Positions 7,432-16,549 of a DNA stretch of 43,303 nt are shown here, piece by piece. The notes below the pieces were generated by a model. It was not told the DNA's origin and made no database searches. It was given only the letters and a program-made list of their open reading frames with translations. The first letter of the stretch is position 1, and each line of letters starts with the position of its first letter. Position numbers and translations under genes: made by a program. Source of the DNA: Verrucomicrobia subdivision 6 bacterium (lineage in GTDB: Bacteria > Verrucomicrobiota > Verrucomicrobiia > Methylacidiphilales > Verrucolacustridaceae); the NCBI GenBank assembly GCA_947441075.1, contig CANESK010000006.1:1-43303 (forward strand). The letters run 5' to 3'.

Positions 7432-7759
7432 TCGCAAAGCGGATCAAGACTTTGTGCGTACTTGCAAGTCTGTCGCAACAAGGCAAAGTTTCTCTGTGGA
7501 AACGTCACAAAACCATCTGGGCGCGGCATCCCTAGATCTAACCCAAGTGAGCTCAGGGGACGAAGTTCGGGTGCGTCATCTCGCTTGTTCTCCAACCACT
7601 TGCCAGCGGTTGCGAGAGATGGGTTTTTGTGAAAATGCCTTGGTCACCAAAATTCGCGGCGGGGCTGATTTGGTTTGCTGGGTGTGTGGCACCCGAGTGG
7701 CCTTGAGTGCCCGCTTGGCCAAGCAGATCTTGGTCGAACACGTGGACGGAAAGTCCTGA
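7424..7759 (+). CDS. feoA: FeoA-domain protein
   Basis: From a GTG at 7424 the product is 111 aa. The SH3-like FeoA domain fills the C-terminal ~75 residues (from about SLDLTQVSSGDEV), with the family's REMGF turn and the 'G-RVALSARLA' strand near the end. FeoA is a small cytosolic partner of the FeoB ferrous iron transporter. The ~35-residue N-terminal extension is unusual for FeoA and could be an artefact of an early start, but no better start is obvious before the domain. Four Cys in the domain (SPTTCQR, GFCEN, VCWVCG) are noteworthy. The 8-bp overlap with DUF420 and the short gap to feoB support one transcript. Confidence 0.88.
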   Translation: MSDRKADQDFVRTCKSVATRQSFSVETSQNHLGAASLDLTQVSSGDEVRVRHLACSPTTCQRLREMGFCENALVTKIRGGADLVCWVCGTRVALSARLAKQILVEHVDGKS

Positions 7760-7796
7760 GCCACCCAATGCGCGGGGAAGTTTCCCCGTCTTTCCG

Positions 7797-9848
7797 ATGA
7801 GCCAAGATTCGCCGAAACGTTGGATCGCAGTTGTTGGAAATCCGAATGCGGGAAAAAGCACCCTCTTTAATGCTTTGACGGGGCTGCGTCAACGAGTGGG
7901 CAACTACCCAGGGGTCACGGTAGAAAAGCACACCGGCACTGCCTTTACCCTACATGGGGAGGCGGTCGAACTGATTGATCTTCCTGGAATGTATAGCATG
8001 GCGGCTCGTTCTCCTGACGAGGAGATCGCAGTGAAAGTTTTACGGGGGGAATCTGTTGGTCTGCCGAAACCAGACGCGGTCCTTTGCGTGGTTGATGCCA
8101 GCAATCTCGAAAGAAATCTTTTTCTAGTAACGCAGGTGATGGAGCTGGGCTTACCTGTTTTAGTGGCACTGAACATGGTGGATGTGGCCGAGGCGCGGGG
8201 GATTCGCCTACATCCTGACCAGCTGAGTGAGAAGCTCGGGGTTGCCTTCATTCCGACCCAAGCTCATCGGGGCAAAGGGCTGGTGGAACTCCGGGCCGCG
8301 CTTGGCCAAGGGCTTCTCAAGCCTGGCCCGCGACAGTGGACGATGCCTCCACCGTTAGCGGTGGCGGTAGGGCAGATTGCCTCGGCTTGGCGTCAAAGTG
8401 AACCGAGCGAACTGCGAGCGGAAGGGAAAGCGCTGGAACTTTTAGCTGGGTCAGACGTAGGCCCCGATGGGGCGAGAAAGTTGGCGACGGCCTGGCGCGA
8501 AAGATTTCGTAAGGAGGCATACGACTGGTCGGCTTCGGTGGTGCATGCGCGCTATGAGTATGTGCGAAAAATGCTCGGGGAGGCGGGGGTCGGAAGTGGA
8601 AAATTAGGTGGGACTTGGACCGATTGGATTGATGCAGTGGTCTTGCATCCAGTAGCGGGTTGGGCCGTCTTAGTCGGAATGATGCTGACTTTATTTGTCT
8701 CTATTTTTTCTATTGCGGCTTATCCGATGGGTTGGATTGACGGCGCCTTCACTTGGCTTGGAGGAGCGATCCAGAACGCACTTCCCGCAGGGATGCTCCG
8801 CGACCTATTGATCGATGGAATTTTAGCTGGGGTGGGCGGAGTGGTTATTTTTCTTCCGCAGATTCTGATTCTTTTTTTCTTTCTTGGGCTGCTGGAGGAT
8901 TCGGGATATCTCGCACGGGCCGCCTTTCTTCTGGATCGGGTGATGCACCGGGTGGGGTTGAGCGGAAAATCGTTTATTCCTCTCTTGAGTTCATATGCGT
9001 GTGCCATTCCAGGAATCATGGCCACCCGCACGGTGGAAGATCCGAAAGACCGGCTGACCACGATTCTGGTGGCCCCCTTGATGAGCTGTTCGGCTCGCAT
9101 CCCTGTCTACACCACCCTGCTGGCGGCGGCGGTGCCGGTGGCCTTATTCCCTGTATGGGGAAAAGCGGCGGCGATGCTTGGTTTGTATGTCCTAGGGACA
9201 GGAACCGCTTTCGTTTTGGCATGGCTCTTTCGCAAAAAACTTCTCGGAGGTGGATCCCCTCCACTTATTTTAGAATTACCGCCGTACCGAATGCCCTCGT
9301 TCCAAACGGTCAGCCTACGGATGTGGGAACGGGCCATCATTTTCCTTCGTCGGGCGGGCACAGTAATTCTGGCTCTTTCGATTGTTCTCTGGTTTCTCTC
9401 AAGTTTTCCAAACACTTCCGACGATCCCACAGAAAAGTTGGCAGGAAGCTTCGCGGGGCAAATGGGGCATGGGCTTGAGCCGATCTTGCGTCCGCTGGGA
9501 TTTGATTGGCGGATTGGCATTGGGTTGGTGGCCTCATTAGCGGCGCGGGAGGTTTTTGTGAGTACGATGTCGATTGTTTATCATGTGGGGGGAGAGGAGG
9601 AAGGACTGGTCACGGCGATGCGCTCGGCGGCATGGCCTGATGGAGCGTTGATTTACACTCCATTGACCTGTCTGGCTCTTTTGGTTTTCTATGTCTACGC
9701 CCTGCAGTGTTTAAGCACAGTGGCTGTAGCTAAACGAGAGACGGGGGGATGGAAATGGCCCATCTTCATGCTACTTTACATGACAGGTTTGGCTTATCTG
9801 GCGGCATGGTTGGTGCAGGGAGTGGGAAGAGCGTTAGGATTTTCTTAG
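7797..9848 (+). CDS. feoB: Ferrous iron transport protein B
   Basis: I chose the ATG at 7797 (683 aa) because the G-domain begins right after it; the track's extra 30 residues overlap feoA out of frame. The G-protein motifs are G1 GNPNAGKS (14-21), the VGNYPGVTVE switch region, G3 DLPGMY and G4 NMVD. A helical linker follows, then the membrane part with two Gate repeats, including SCSARIPVYTTLL in the first and SLAAREVFVSTMS in the second. FeoB moves Fe2+ across the inner membrane in a GTPase-dependent way. Length is slightly below the ~770 aa of E. coli FeoB. The stop codon touches the start codon of the next small gene. Confidence 0.96.
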   Translation: MSQDSPKRWIAVVGNPNAGKSTLFNALTGLRQRVGNYPGVTVEKHTGTAFTLHGEAVELIDLPGMYSMAARSPDEEIAVKVLRGESVGLPKPDAVLCVVDASNLERNLFLVTQVMELGLPVLVALNMVDVAEARGIRLHPDQLSEKLGVAFIPTQAHRGKGLVELRAALGQGLLKPGPRQWTMPPPLAVAVGQIASAWRQSEPSELRAEGKALELLAGSDVGPDGARKLATAWRERFRKEAYDWSASVVHARYEYVRKMLGEAGVGSGKLGGTWTDWIDAVVLHPVAGWAVLVGMMLTLFVSIFSIAAYPMGWIDGAFTWLGGAIQNALPAGMLRDLLIDGILAGVGGVVIFLPQILILFFFLGLLEDSGYLARAAFLLDRVMHRVGLSGKSFIPLLSSYACAIPGIMATRTVEDPKDRLTTILVAPLMSCSARIPVYTTLLAAAVPVALFPVWGKAAAMLGLYVLGTGTAFVLAWLFRKKLLGGGSPPLILELPPYRMPSFQTVSLRMWERAIIFLRRAGTVILALSIVLWFLSSFPNTSDDPTEKLAGSFAGQMGHGLEPILRPLGFDWRIGIGLVASLAAREVFVSTMSIVYHVGGEEEGLVTAMRSAAWPDGALIYTPLTCLALLVFYVYALQCLSTVAVAKRETGGWKWPIFMLLYMTGLAYLAAWLVQGVGRALGFS

Positions 9849-9980
9849 ATGGGCGAGAAGGCACAGATCCTGGCAGTGGGATTGACCGTCCTAGGGGCGG
9901 TGATTTATTTGGTATGGAAATTTTTTGGTAAAGGAGGGGGAAAAGGTTCAGGGTGCGGAAAATGTTCATCAGGGGATTAG
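9849..9980 (+). CDS. FeoB-associated Cys-rich membrane mini-protein (43 aa)
   Basis: Too short for the ORF track. The ATG at 9849 directly follows the feoB stop codon (TAGATG). The product has one N-terminal transmembrane helix (about residues 7-26), a basic Gly/Lys-rich linker (KFFGKGGGKG) and a C-terminal GCGKCSS motif with two Cys. This architecture and position match the FeoB-associated Cys-rich membrane protein family, thought to substitute for FeoC or to bind iron or an Fe-S cluster beside FeoB. The role is inferred from context. It is the last gene of the operon. Confidence 0.85.
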   Translation: MGEKAQILAVGLTVLGAVIYLVWKFFGKGGGKGSGCGKCSSGD

Positions 9981-10017
9981 GCTCCTGTTTTTCCAAGGGA
10001 AAGATTAAAGTCGAGAG

Positions 10018-11310
10018 ATGAACTCTGTCCCTCCAATTAGCGAGAGGACGCCATGGTACGGCATTCTCTATGTTCAAGTTCTACTGGCGATGGGGCTGGG
10101 TATTCTCGTTGGCTATTTTTTCCCGCAACTCGGCGTATCGCTGAAGCCGTTGGGGGATGGTTTCATCAAATTAGTGAAGATGATGATCGCCCCGATCATC
10201 TTCTGCACCGTAGTCCATGGGCTCGCTTCGATGGGAGATCTGAAGCGACTGGGACGAACGGGATGGAAAACACTCCTCTACTTCGAAGTGGTTTCTTCAC
10301 TGGCTCTGCTCATCGGGTTGGTCGTGGTCAATATACTGAAGCCAGGGGCAGGCTTTAACTTAGATGTCACAACCCTTGATCCGCAGGTGGCTCAGTCTTA
10401 TCTGAGCAAAGCACACGCCACTGGTCCTACGGATTTCGTGATGAACATTATTCCCGCAAGTTTTCTTGGTGCCTTTACTTCGGGTGATCTGCTGCAAGTT
10501 CTTTTCATCGCCATCCTTACCTCTTTTTCAATCACCTTGTTGCCTTGTAAGGGGCAAGCGGTGCTTCGTGTGGTGGAGGAGGCGTCTAAACTATTTTTTG
10601 GGGTGATGGGAGTTGTAATTAAATTCGCCCCGCTTGGTGCTTTTGGGGCGATGGGATATACCGTGGGCAATTACGGACTGGCCTCGCTGAATAAACTCTT
10701 CGCCTTGATGGCGGGATTTTATCTGACCGCTGGATTCTTTGTCGTGGTGGTGCTTGGGCTGATTTTGCGTTTTGCCGGGGTATCGATCTTTCGCTACCTC
10801 CGCTACATTCGAGAAGAGCTTCTCCTCGTGCTTGGGACGAGTTCTTCGGAGACTGCCTTACCTAGGATTATGAAGAAGATGGAGAAACTGGGTTGTGCTA
10901 AGTCCACCGTCGGTTTGGTCATACCCGCGGGCTATAGCTTCAATCTCGATGGGACAAACATTTACATGACGATGGCGGCGGTTTTTCTTGCGCAAGCCAC
11001 CAACACCCCCATGGATCTGAAGCAACAACTGGCTCTGCTGGCTGTGGCGATGATCACCTCCAAGGGAGCGAGTGGAGTTACGGGTGCAGGTTTTGTCACC
11101 TTGGCCGCAACTCTTGAGGCGGTGCCTGGAATTCCGCTGGCTTCCCTAGCGCTCTTGGTGGGAATTGATCGTTTTATGAGCGAGTGTCGTGCTTTGACTA
11201 ACTTTATTGGCAATGGAGTTGCCGCGATTGTGATTAGTCGGTGGGAGGGAGAGGTCAGTGCGGAGACTCTTCAGAAAAACCTATTGGAACCTGTGGGACC
11301 TATTTCCTAG
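10018..11310 (+). CDS. DAACS-family dicarboxylate/amino acid:cation symporter (DctA-like)
   Basis: The 430-aa membrane carrier shows the family hallmarks: an early [15 protein letters not shown] segment, the Ser-rich re-entrant loop [10 protein letters not shown], and the substrate/cation-binding segment [23 protein letters not shown]. The 'FNLDGT' form and the overall sequence look closer to C4-dicarboxylate carriers (DctA) than to glutamate carriers, though the substrate is not proven. It would import succinate, fumarate or malate with H+ or Na+. PEP carboxykinase lies about 1 kb downstream, consistent with growth on dicarboxylates. A secreted hydrolase gene begins 2 bp after the stop. Confidence 0.92.
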   Translation: MNSVPPISERTPWYGILYVQVLLAMGLGILVGYFFPQLGVSLKPLGDGFIKLVKMMIAPIIFCTVVHGLASMGDLKRLGRTGWKTLLYFEVVSSLALLIGLVVVNILKPGAGFNLDVTTLDPQVAQSYLSKAHATGPTDFVMNIIPASFLGAFTSGDLLQVLFIAILTSFSITLLPCKGQAVLRVVEEASKLFFGVMGVVIKFAPLGAFGAMGYTVGNYGLASLNKLFALMAGFYLTAGFFVVVVLGLILRFAGVSIFRYLRYIREELLLVLGTSSSETALPRIMKKMEKLGCAKSTVGLVIPAGYSFNLDGTNIYMTMAAVFLAQATNTPMDLKQQLALLAVAMITSKGASGVTGAGFVTLAATLEAVPGIPLASLALLVGIDRFMSECRALTNFIGNGVAAIVISRWEGEVSAETLQKNLLEPVGPIS

Positions 11311-11312
11311 CG

Positions 11313-12194
11313 ATGAAAAAACTAATCGTTTTCGGCCTGGCGGTTTTTCTAATCCTTCGACTGGAAGCTGGCACACCGATGGGCATACCCGAAGGCAAAG
11401 GGGAGCTGACGGTTGGGGCAGGGGAGCGGGCCATCCAGGTGTACACCTACAAACCGAAGGGCTTTTCCAACGGACCGATCTTTTTTGTTTTCCATGGCGC
11501 CAAACGTAATGCGGAGGATTATCGGAACTGGACTATTTCTTTGGCTGAAAAATACCACGCGGTTGTGGCGGCTCCCTTGTTTGATCAAGATCGGTTTTTG
11601 GCTCACCTCTATTCTTGGGGTGGAATCCTGAGCAAGGATGGAAAAGTGCGGGATTCGAGCAAATGGTCGTTCCCGTTGGCCACAGAGGTCATCCAATCGA
11701 TTCTCAAAGGCGAGGGGGATATAAAGCGGGATCATTATCTTCTAGGCCATTCTGGTGGCGGCCAATTCCTCACTCGTTATGTGGCGATGGAACCGGTCAC
11801 GGCCAAGCGGGTGGTTGCCGCGAATGCGGGAACATACCCATTTCCCCGACTAGACTGGGATTGGGGCTACGGATTCGGAAAGTTGCCCAAGGATCTTCAG
11901 AGGGATGATCGATTCAAACAAATGTTGGGCACTCCGATGACAATCTATTTGGGGTTGGCGGACACCAGCGATAGCACTGAATCAGGAAACTTCGATGCTT
12001 CTGATGACGCGAATCGGCAGGGAAAATTCCGATTGGAGAGGGGCAGGAACTTTTTTAAGTACGGTGGGAAGTTAGCCAAGGAGAAGGGTTGGAAATTTAA
12101 TTGGACCGAGGTGGAGGTGCCTGGCGTTGGCCATGATGCGAATCTGATGTTCAACGACTTGTGCTTCGAAAAAGCCATTGGGATTAAGCGATAG
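11313..12194 (+). CDS. Secreted alpha/beta-hydrolase (esterase/poly(3-hydroxybutyrate)-depolymerase-like)
   Basis: The ATG at 11313 gives 293 aa with a signal peptide (MKKLIVFGLAVFLILRLEAG); the track's longer start overlaps the transporter. Triad candidates are Ser147 in the nucleophile elbow GHSGGGQ, Asp217 in GLADTSD and His274 in GVGHDAN. HGAKRN at 61-66 is a likely oxyanion-hole loop. The layout resembles secreted esterases and PHB-depolymerase-like hydrolases, but substrate cannot be named. It sits 2 bp after the DctA-like symporter and may be co-transcribed, which could mean the enzyme releases an acid that the carrier imports. That link is inference. Confidence 0.85.
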   Translation: MKKLIVFGLAVFLILRLEAGTPMGIPEGKGELTVGAGERAIQVYTYKPKGFSNGPIFFVFHGAKRNAEDYRNWTISLAEKYHAVVAAPLFDQDRFLAHLYSWGGILSKDGKVRDSSKWSFPLATEVIQSILKGEGDIKRDHYLLGHSGGGQFLTRYVAMEPVTAKRVVAANAGTYPFPRLDWDWGYGFGKLPKDLQRDDRFKQMLGTPMTIYLGLADTSDSTESGNFDASDDANRQGKFRLERGRNFFKYGGKLAKEKGWKFNWTEVEVPGVGHDANLMFNDLCFEKAIGIKR

Positions 12195-12275
12195 TTTAAT
12201 TCATGTCCTAAGATAGTTTCTCTGATACCTGCTGGCCGTCGTTTGCTAAAATTGCGCTAGTGGAGAAGATTGGGC

Positions 12276-14069
12276 GTGTCGATTCTTCCTACCTCACCAA
12301 CCGATCGACTGGGTAAGGCACTGCCGACGAACGAATTTGCGGTTGCCTGGGTGAAGGAAACGGCAGCGCTGACCCAGCCAGATCACGTCTTTTGGTGCGA
12401 TGGTTCGGAAGCGGAAAAAAGCTATCTGACTGAGGAGGCGGTTAAGCAGGGGGTACTGATACCGCTCGATCAGAAAAAATGGCCTGGTTGTCACTATCAC
12501 CACTCCAATCCGAACGATGTGGCGAGAGTGGAGCAGTGCACCTACATCTGCACCCGAAGGCAGAAAGAGGCGGGGGCGACGAACAACTGGATGGAGCCGA
12601 AGGCAATGCGGCAGAAGATGCGTGGGTTGTTGGCAGGTGCGATGAAAGGCCGAACGATGTTTGTCATTCCTTACCTGATGGGACCTCCTGGTTCGCCTTT
12701 GTCCAAAGTAGGCATCGAGTTAACCGATTCGATCTATGTCGTCCTGAACATGCGGATCATGACGCGGATGGGCAAGGTGGCGTGGGATCATTTGGGGGCG
12801 GGGGAGGAGTTCAACCGTGGAACCCACTCGGTCCTCGATTGCAATCCAGAGCGGCGTTACATTTCCCACTTTCCGGAAGAGAACGAGATCATTTCTGTAG
12901 GGTCGGGCTACGGCGGCAATGCTTTGCTAGGGAAAAAGTGCCTGGCGTTGCGTATCGCCTCGTTCTTGGGTCGGGATGAGGGGTGGTTGGCGGAGCACAT
13001 GTTGATCCTTTCTGTGGAGGATCCGACGGGTCGTAAAACTTACGTGGCGGCCGCTTTTCCTTCGGCGTGCGGCAAAACGAACTTTGCCATGATGATTCCG
13101 CCTGCTTCGTACCAAGGGTGGAAATTAACCACGATTGGAGATGATATTGCTTGGATGAAACCCGCCCCCGATGGGCGTCTGCACGCGATCAATCCCGAGA
13201 ACGGATATTTTGGGGTGGTCCCTGGGACGAACGAGAAATCGAATCCTAATGCGATGAAAGCCATGGCCCGCGATACGATCTTTACCAACGTCGCCCGCAC
13301 AGCGGATGGGGATGTTTGGTGGGAAGGGAAAGATAATCCTCCCCCAGCGAACCTGATCGATTGGCAGGGAAACCCGTGGGATCCGAAAGGGGGGAAAGCG
13401 GCGGCTCATCCCAACAGTAGGTTCACTTCGCCCAGCTCGAATAATCCCGCCTTGGCCAAGGAGGTGAATGATCCCGCTGGGGTGCCGATCAGCGCGATTA
13501 TTTTTGGTGGGCGCCGTGCCACGACAATTCCTCTGGTTTTTCAAGCGTTCAGCTGGTTTCACGGGGTCTTTGTCGGAGCTTCGATGGGTTCGGAGATGAC
13601 GGCGGCGGCCGCGGGGGTGCTTGGGCAGGTTCGGGGGGACCCGATGGCCATGCTGCCGTTCTGCGGATACAATATGGGTGACTACTTTGATCACTGGATG
13701 GAGATGCGAAAACGAATTAAGATTCTTCCGCGTATTTTTCATGTGAACTGGTTCCGGAAAGATGCCCAAGGAAATTTCTACTGGCCTGGGTTTGGGGACA
13801 ACATGCGGGTGTTGGAGTGGATTATTGGTCGTTGTCACGGGCAAAGGGATGCGCGGGAGGCTTCGATTGGCTGGATTCCACGTTATGAGGATATTAACCT
13901 GCAGGGAATTGAGGGGATGACTCCCGAACGATTTGCCGAGATGATGGAGATTAATCCCGACGCTTGGCGCCGTGAACTTGTTTTCCAAAATGAGCTTTAC
14001 CTCAAAATATACCACGAACTGCCTAAGGAGATGATCTACCAAAGGGAACTGCTCATCGCCCGGCTCTAA
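12276..14069 (+). CDS. pckG: Phosphoenolpyruvate carboxykinase (GTP)
   Basis: Converts oxaloacetate and GTP to PEP, CO2 and GDP, the entry step of gluconeogenesis. The GTP-type signature FPSACGKTN (about residues 261-269) contains the reactive Cys and the P-loop; [13 protein letters not shown] and the NWFRKD segment are further PckG landmarks. The size (about 597 aa) is right for the family. I chose GTG at 12276 because GGAG lies 10 nt upstream; a TTG at 12270 is the alternative. It lies between two DAACS carriers for dicarboxylates/amino acids, which fits growth on organic acids. Confidence 0.96.
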   Translation: MSILPTSPTDRLGKALPTNEFAVAWVKETAALTQPDHVFWCDGSEAEKSYLTEEAVKQGVLIPLDQKKWPGCHYHHSNPNDVARVEQCTYICTRRQKEAGATNNWMEPKAMRQKMRGLLAGAMKGRTMFVIPYLMGPPGSPLSKVGIELTDSIYVVLNMRIMTRMGKVAWDHLGAGEEFNRGTHSVLDCNPERRYISHFPEENEIISVGSGYGGNALLGKKCLALRIASFLGRDEGWLAEHMLILSVEDPTGRKTYVAAAFPSACGKTNFAMMIPPASYQGWKLTTIGDDIAWMKPAPDGRLHAINPENGYFGVVPGTNEKSNPNAMKAMARDTIFTNVARTADGDVWWEGKDNPPPANLIDWQGNPWDPKGGKAAAHPNSRFTSPSSNNPALAKEVNDPAGVPISAIIFGGRRATTIPLVFQAFSWFHGVFVGASMGSEMTAAAAGVLGQVRGDPMAMLPFCGYNMGDYFDHWMEMRKRIKILPRIFHVNWFRKDAQGNFYWPGFGDNMRVLEWIIGRCHGQRDAREASIGWIPRYEDINLQGIEGMTPERFAEMMEINPDAWRRELVFQNELYLKIYHELPKEMIYQRELLIARL

Positions 14070-14092
14070 AAAACCCAGAAAGAAAAATAAAT

Positions 14093-14491
14093 ATGAAATC
14101 GATCCTCACCCTCATTCTCGCCGGACTTCTTGTGCTGACTTCGACCGCTTCTTCGCAAGAAGCCCCTGCGAAAAAGAAAAAGATGGCACCGATGAACGCC
14201 GCGTCCGATGTGGTTACGGGCAAGATTTACGTCGTCACTCCTGCCAAGAACCGATTCACGGTCCGACTGGATAGTCCGCTGGTGACCGCAACCGCGACGA
14301 ACAAAGTGGTGGCCTTTCTTTTGGCGGATGGGGCCAAGATCACTATTGCTGGAGCGGAGGGCAAACTAGATGGATTGCAAAAGGGGATGAAGGTGCGGGT
14401 CATGCCCAGCGCGGGCGATGTGAGTAAGGCCTCGGAAATTGAAGCGACCGCGGCAGATCCAGCGACCAAGCCTGAAGCGACGGAGGAGTAA
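14093..14491 (+). CDS. Small secreted protein of unknown function
   Basis: The 132-aa product has a clear signal peptide (cleavage likely after TASSQ-like residues near 22), then a Lys-rich patch (AKKKKM), a beta-rich core of about 75 residues (VTGKIYVVTPAKNRFTV onward) and an acidic Ala/Pro/Thr/Glu tail. The core resembles small OB-like periplasmic domains in which 'GKIxxVxxxxxxFTV' precedes a strand with 'LKxGMKVRV'. I do not assign a family. It starts 23 bp after pckG and may be co-transcribed. Confidence 0.75.
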   Translation: MKSILTLILAGLLVLTSTASSQEAPAKKKKMAPMNAASDVVTGKIYVVTPAKNRFTVRLDSPLVTATATNKVVAFLLADGAKITIAGAEGKLDGLQKGMKVRVMPSAGDVSKASEIEATAADPATKPEATEE

Positions 14492-14513
14492 GTAGATTTT
14501 TTGCTTGGGTCGG

Positions 14514-14531
14514 AATCCTCCCTCGAGGATT
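14514..14531. terminator. Candidate terminator hairpin between convergent genes
   Basis: AATCCTC-CCTC-GAGGATT is a perfect 7-bp stem with a 4-nt loop in the gap between a rightward and a leftward gene. There is no T-tract on either side, though a T run (TTTTTT) lies about 12 bp before it. Weak or factor-dependent termination is likely. Confidence 0.4.
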
Positions 14532-14569
14532 GCCTTGAGGTGAGGTGGCGGTGTTACTTGGGGAAAGGC

Positions 14570-15844
14570 TTAAGTGGATTTTGCGTCGGCTTGAGGAGGA
14601 TTGCTGGGAAACTCGCCCTCCCAGCGGGTCATGACCGCGGTTGCGAGACAGTTGCCCATGAGATTGACGGAGGTGCGGGCCATGTCCATCAAGGCGTCCA
14701 CGCCTAGAATGACCGCGACCGCTTGCAGGGGTAGGCCGAACATGGTGAGGGCTCCTGCGAGAATAACGAGGGAGGCGCGAGGCACGGCGGCCACTCCTTT
14801 GGAGGTCAGCATGAGGGTAAGCATCATGAGAATTTGTTGGCTGATGGGCATCTGAATCCCAGCCGCCTGTGCAGCGAAAACACTGGCTACGGCTAGATAA
14901 AGGGTGGATCCGTCCAAATTAAATGAGTATCCCGTGGGGAGAACGAAGGCGATGATCCGTTTGGGTAAGCCGAACTTTTCCAGCTGTTTCATGGCGAGGG
15001 GCAGGGCGGCTTCGCTCGAGGCGGTGGTAAAGGCGATGAGCCATGGCTCTTTGATGTAATTCCAGAAAAGGCGAACGGGGATTCGCGTCAGTAGAGCGAT
15101 AGGGATGAAAACCCCAACGATGAGAACGATTAACGATCCGTAGAGAGTGCCGACGAGAAGGAAGAGGCTTTTGAGCACGCCCAGTCCGCTGGTGCCCACG
15201 GTGGTGGCAATGGCCGCCCCGATTCCGAAGGGGGCGAACTTCATCACGATTCCGACAAACTTGAACATCACTTCAGAGAGGGATTCACAGAAATCGAGCA
15301 TCACCTGTTTGGGTTTGCCAGGGACCTGGGATAGGCCCAGAGCAAAGAGAATGGAGAAGAAAACGATCTGGAGAACTTCATTATGGGTGGCGGCTTCGAA
15401 GAAACTTTGGGGAACCATGTGTTCGATCACCCCAAGAAAAGTGATTTTGTTTTGGGCGTAGGTGGCACCCGCTTCGGCGGTGGCGGTGGATAAGTTCACG
15501 CCGACTCCAGGTTGGATCCAGTTGACGGCAACTAATCCGATAATAAGGGCGATGGTTGTGACTAGTTCGAAATAGATGAAAGAGCGGAGGGCGAGGCGAC
15601 CGACTTTTTTGATATCGTCACCGTGTCCTGCGATACCTACGACCAAGGTGCTGAAAAGCAGGGGAACGATGATCGACTTGATCATCCGTAAGAAGACTGA
15701 GGAAACGGCTTTTTCTGCAACGGCCAGATTTGGAAAGTCAGCGGAGGGCAGGAAGTGTCCGAGCGCAATTCCCACGACCATTGAAATAATGATCCAGTGG
15801 GTGGAACTGACTATAGATTTCTTAGCGGGGAAAGAGGAGGACAA
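14570..15844 (-). CDS. DAACS-family glutamate/aspartate or dicarboxylate:cation symporter (GltP/GltT-like)
   Basis: The 424-aa carrier has MIKSIIVPLLFSTLVVGIAG, the Ser-rich loop FTTASSEAALP, and the binding segment [23 protein letters not shown]. The early sequence (IVPLLFSTLVVGIAGHGD) is more GltT-like than the DctA-like carrier at 10018. The two are clearly different paralogues rather than a recent duplication. It probably imports glutamate or aspartate with H+ or Na+, but the exact substrate is uncertain. It is transcribed leftward, convergent with pckG and its neighbour, from the intergenic region at 15845-15967. Confidence 0.92.
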   Translation of the reverse strand: MSSSFPAKKSIVSSTHWIIISMVVGIALGHFLPSADFPNLAVAEKAVSSVFLRMIKSIIVPLLFSTLVVGIAGHGDDIKKVGRLALRSFIYFELVTTIALIIGLVAVNWIQPGVGVNLSTATAEAGATYAQNKITFLGVIEHMVPQSFFEAATHNEVLQIVFFSILFALGLSQVPGKPKQVMLDFCESLSEVMFKFVGIVMKFAPFGIGAAIATTVGTSGLGVLKSLFLLVGTLYGSLIVLIVGVFIPIALLTRIPVRLFWNYIKEPWLIAFTTASSEAALPLAMKQLEKFGLPKRIIAFVLPTGYSFNLDGSTLYLAVASVFAAQAAGIQMPISQQILMMLTLMLTSKGVAAVPRASLVILAGALTMFGLPLQAVAVILGVDALMDMARTSVNLMGNCLATAVMTRWEGEFPSNPPQADAKST

Positions 15845-15952
15845 CCCTTATGGTCTGCCAGAACCGAAGGGCAAGGTCACTATCGTAAAGCGACAGAAAA
15901 AACTCCCTAAAAACTAAAAATAGTAATGATAGCTATTAGGAGTTATGTAGGG

Positions 15953-15958
15953 TATAAT
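15953..15958 (+). promoter_or_regulatory. Candidate -10 hexamer (TATAAT)
   Basis: A perfect TATAAT lies in an AT-rich stretch ahead of the small membrane ORF. No convincing -35 is present 16-18 bp upstream (TAGCTA-like sequence), so this is only a candidate. If it is used, transcription would begin near 15965, making the ATG at 15968 almost leaderless and favouring the later ATG at 16025. Confidence 0.3.
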
Positions 15959-15967
15959 TCAGGGAGT

Positions 15968-16186
15968 ATGTCGATTCTTCGCGCAATTTTCGGGAAGAAA
16001 GGGTGGGCGGGGCAAGGCGCGGGTATGGCGAGGATCGCCATTTTTGAGATTCGAATCCTTGTTTTCGGTTGTCTGGTGGTTGCTGTGGGACTTGGGGCGT
16101 GGTCTTGGATGCAGAAGATGGATCGGCAAGGTTATGTTTCGGTTCCTTCGAAAGTCAGTGAAGTTGAAGTTGGAAAGAGTAAGTAA
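15968..16186 (+). CDS. Small single-pass membrane protein, 72 aa
   Basis: From the ATG at 15968 the product is 72 aa, with a basic N-terminus (IFGKKGWAGQG), one strong transmembrane helix (about ILVFGCLVVAVGLGAWSWM) and a short C-terminal tail. An internal ATG at 16025 would leave 53 aa and may be the true start if the TATAAT at 15953 is the promoter. I do not recognise a family. The tail ends Lys-Val-Ser-Glu-Val-Glu-Val-Gly-Lys, a charged soluble end. Confidence 0.55.
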   Translation: MSILRAIFGKKGWAGQGAGMARIAIFEIRILVFGCLVVAVGLGAWSWMQKMDRQGYVSVPSKVSEVEVGKSK

Positions 16187-16263
16187 AAGAGCGATTTGGT
16201 GGGTGCGGGGAGGAGACAGTTTTCCGTGGTACCGAAAGATTTCTCCATCCAAGAGGGTAAACT

Positions 16264-16443
16264 CTAGGATTTCTTGGGCATGATGATCCAGAGGATCAGG
16301 TAGAAAATGGCTCCGGAAAAGACAGTGAAGATGGTGAGCACGGTATAGAGGATGCGGACGAGGGTGGGGTCCCAGCCAAGCCACTCGGCCAACCCGCCGC
16401 AGACCCCCGCGATCATTCGGTTGTTGGAAAGAGTTAAAGCCAT
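16264..16443 (-). CDS. PspC-domain protein
   Basis: A 59-aa product from the ATG at 16443 (the track's start is a TTG six codons earlier). It is one PspC domain: MIAGVCGGLAEWLGWDPTLVRI, then a single long transmembrane helix (LYTVLTIFTVFSGAIFYLILWIIMP) and a basic end. PspC proteins sit in the inner membrane and take part in the phage-shock envelope-stress response or act as small membrane modulators. No pspA or pspF lies nearby. The length fits stand-alone PspC proteins. Confidence 0.9.
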   Translation of the reverse strand: MALTLSNNRMIAGVCGGLAEWLGWDPTLVRILYTVLTIFTVFSGAIFYLILWIIMPKKS

Positions 16444-16549
16444 GAGATTTCGATAGGCCAAATCACGGAGGTGTCGAGCCGAAGTCGTGACGGAATTCTT
16501 TATCCGTGAATTTCAGATAGGGGAAGGGCAGGATTGAGGAGTGGAAAGC

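Noticed and set aside
13125-14042. 305-aa antisense ORF over pckG
   Set aside because: Shadow of the PEP carboxykinase gene; no signature of its own.
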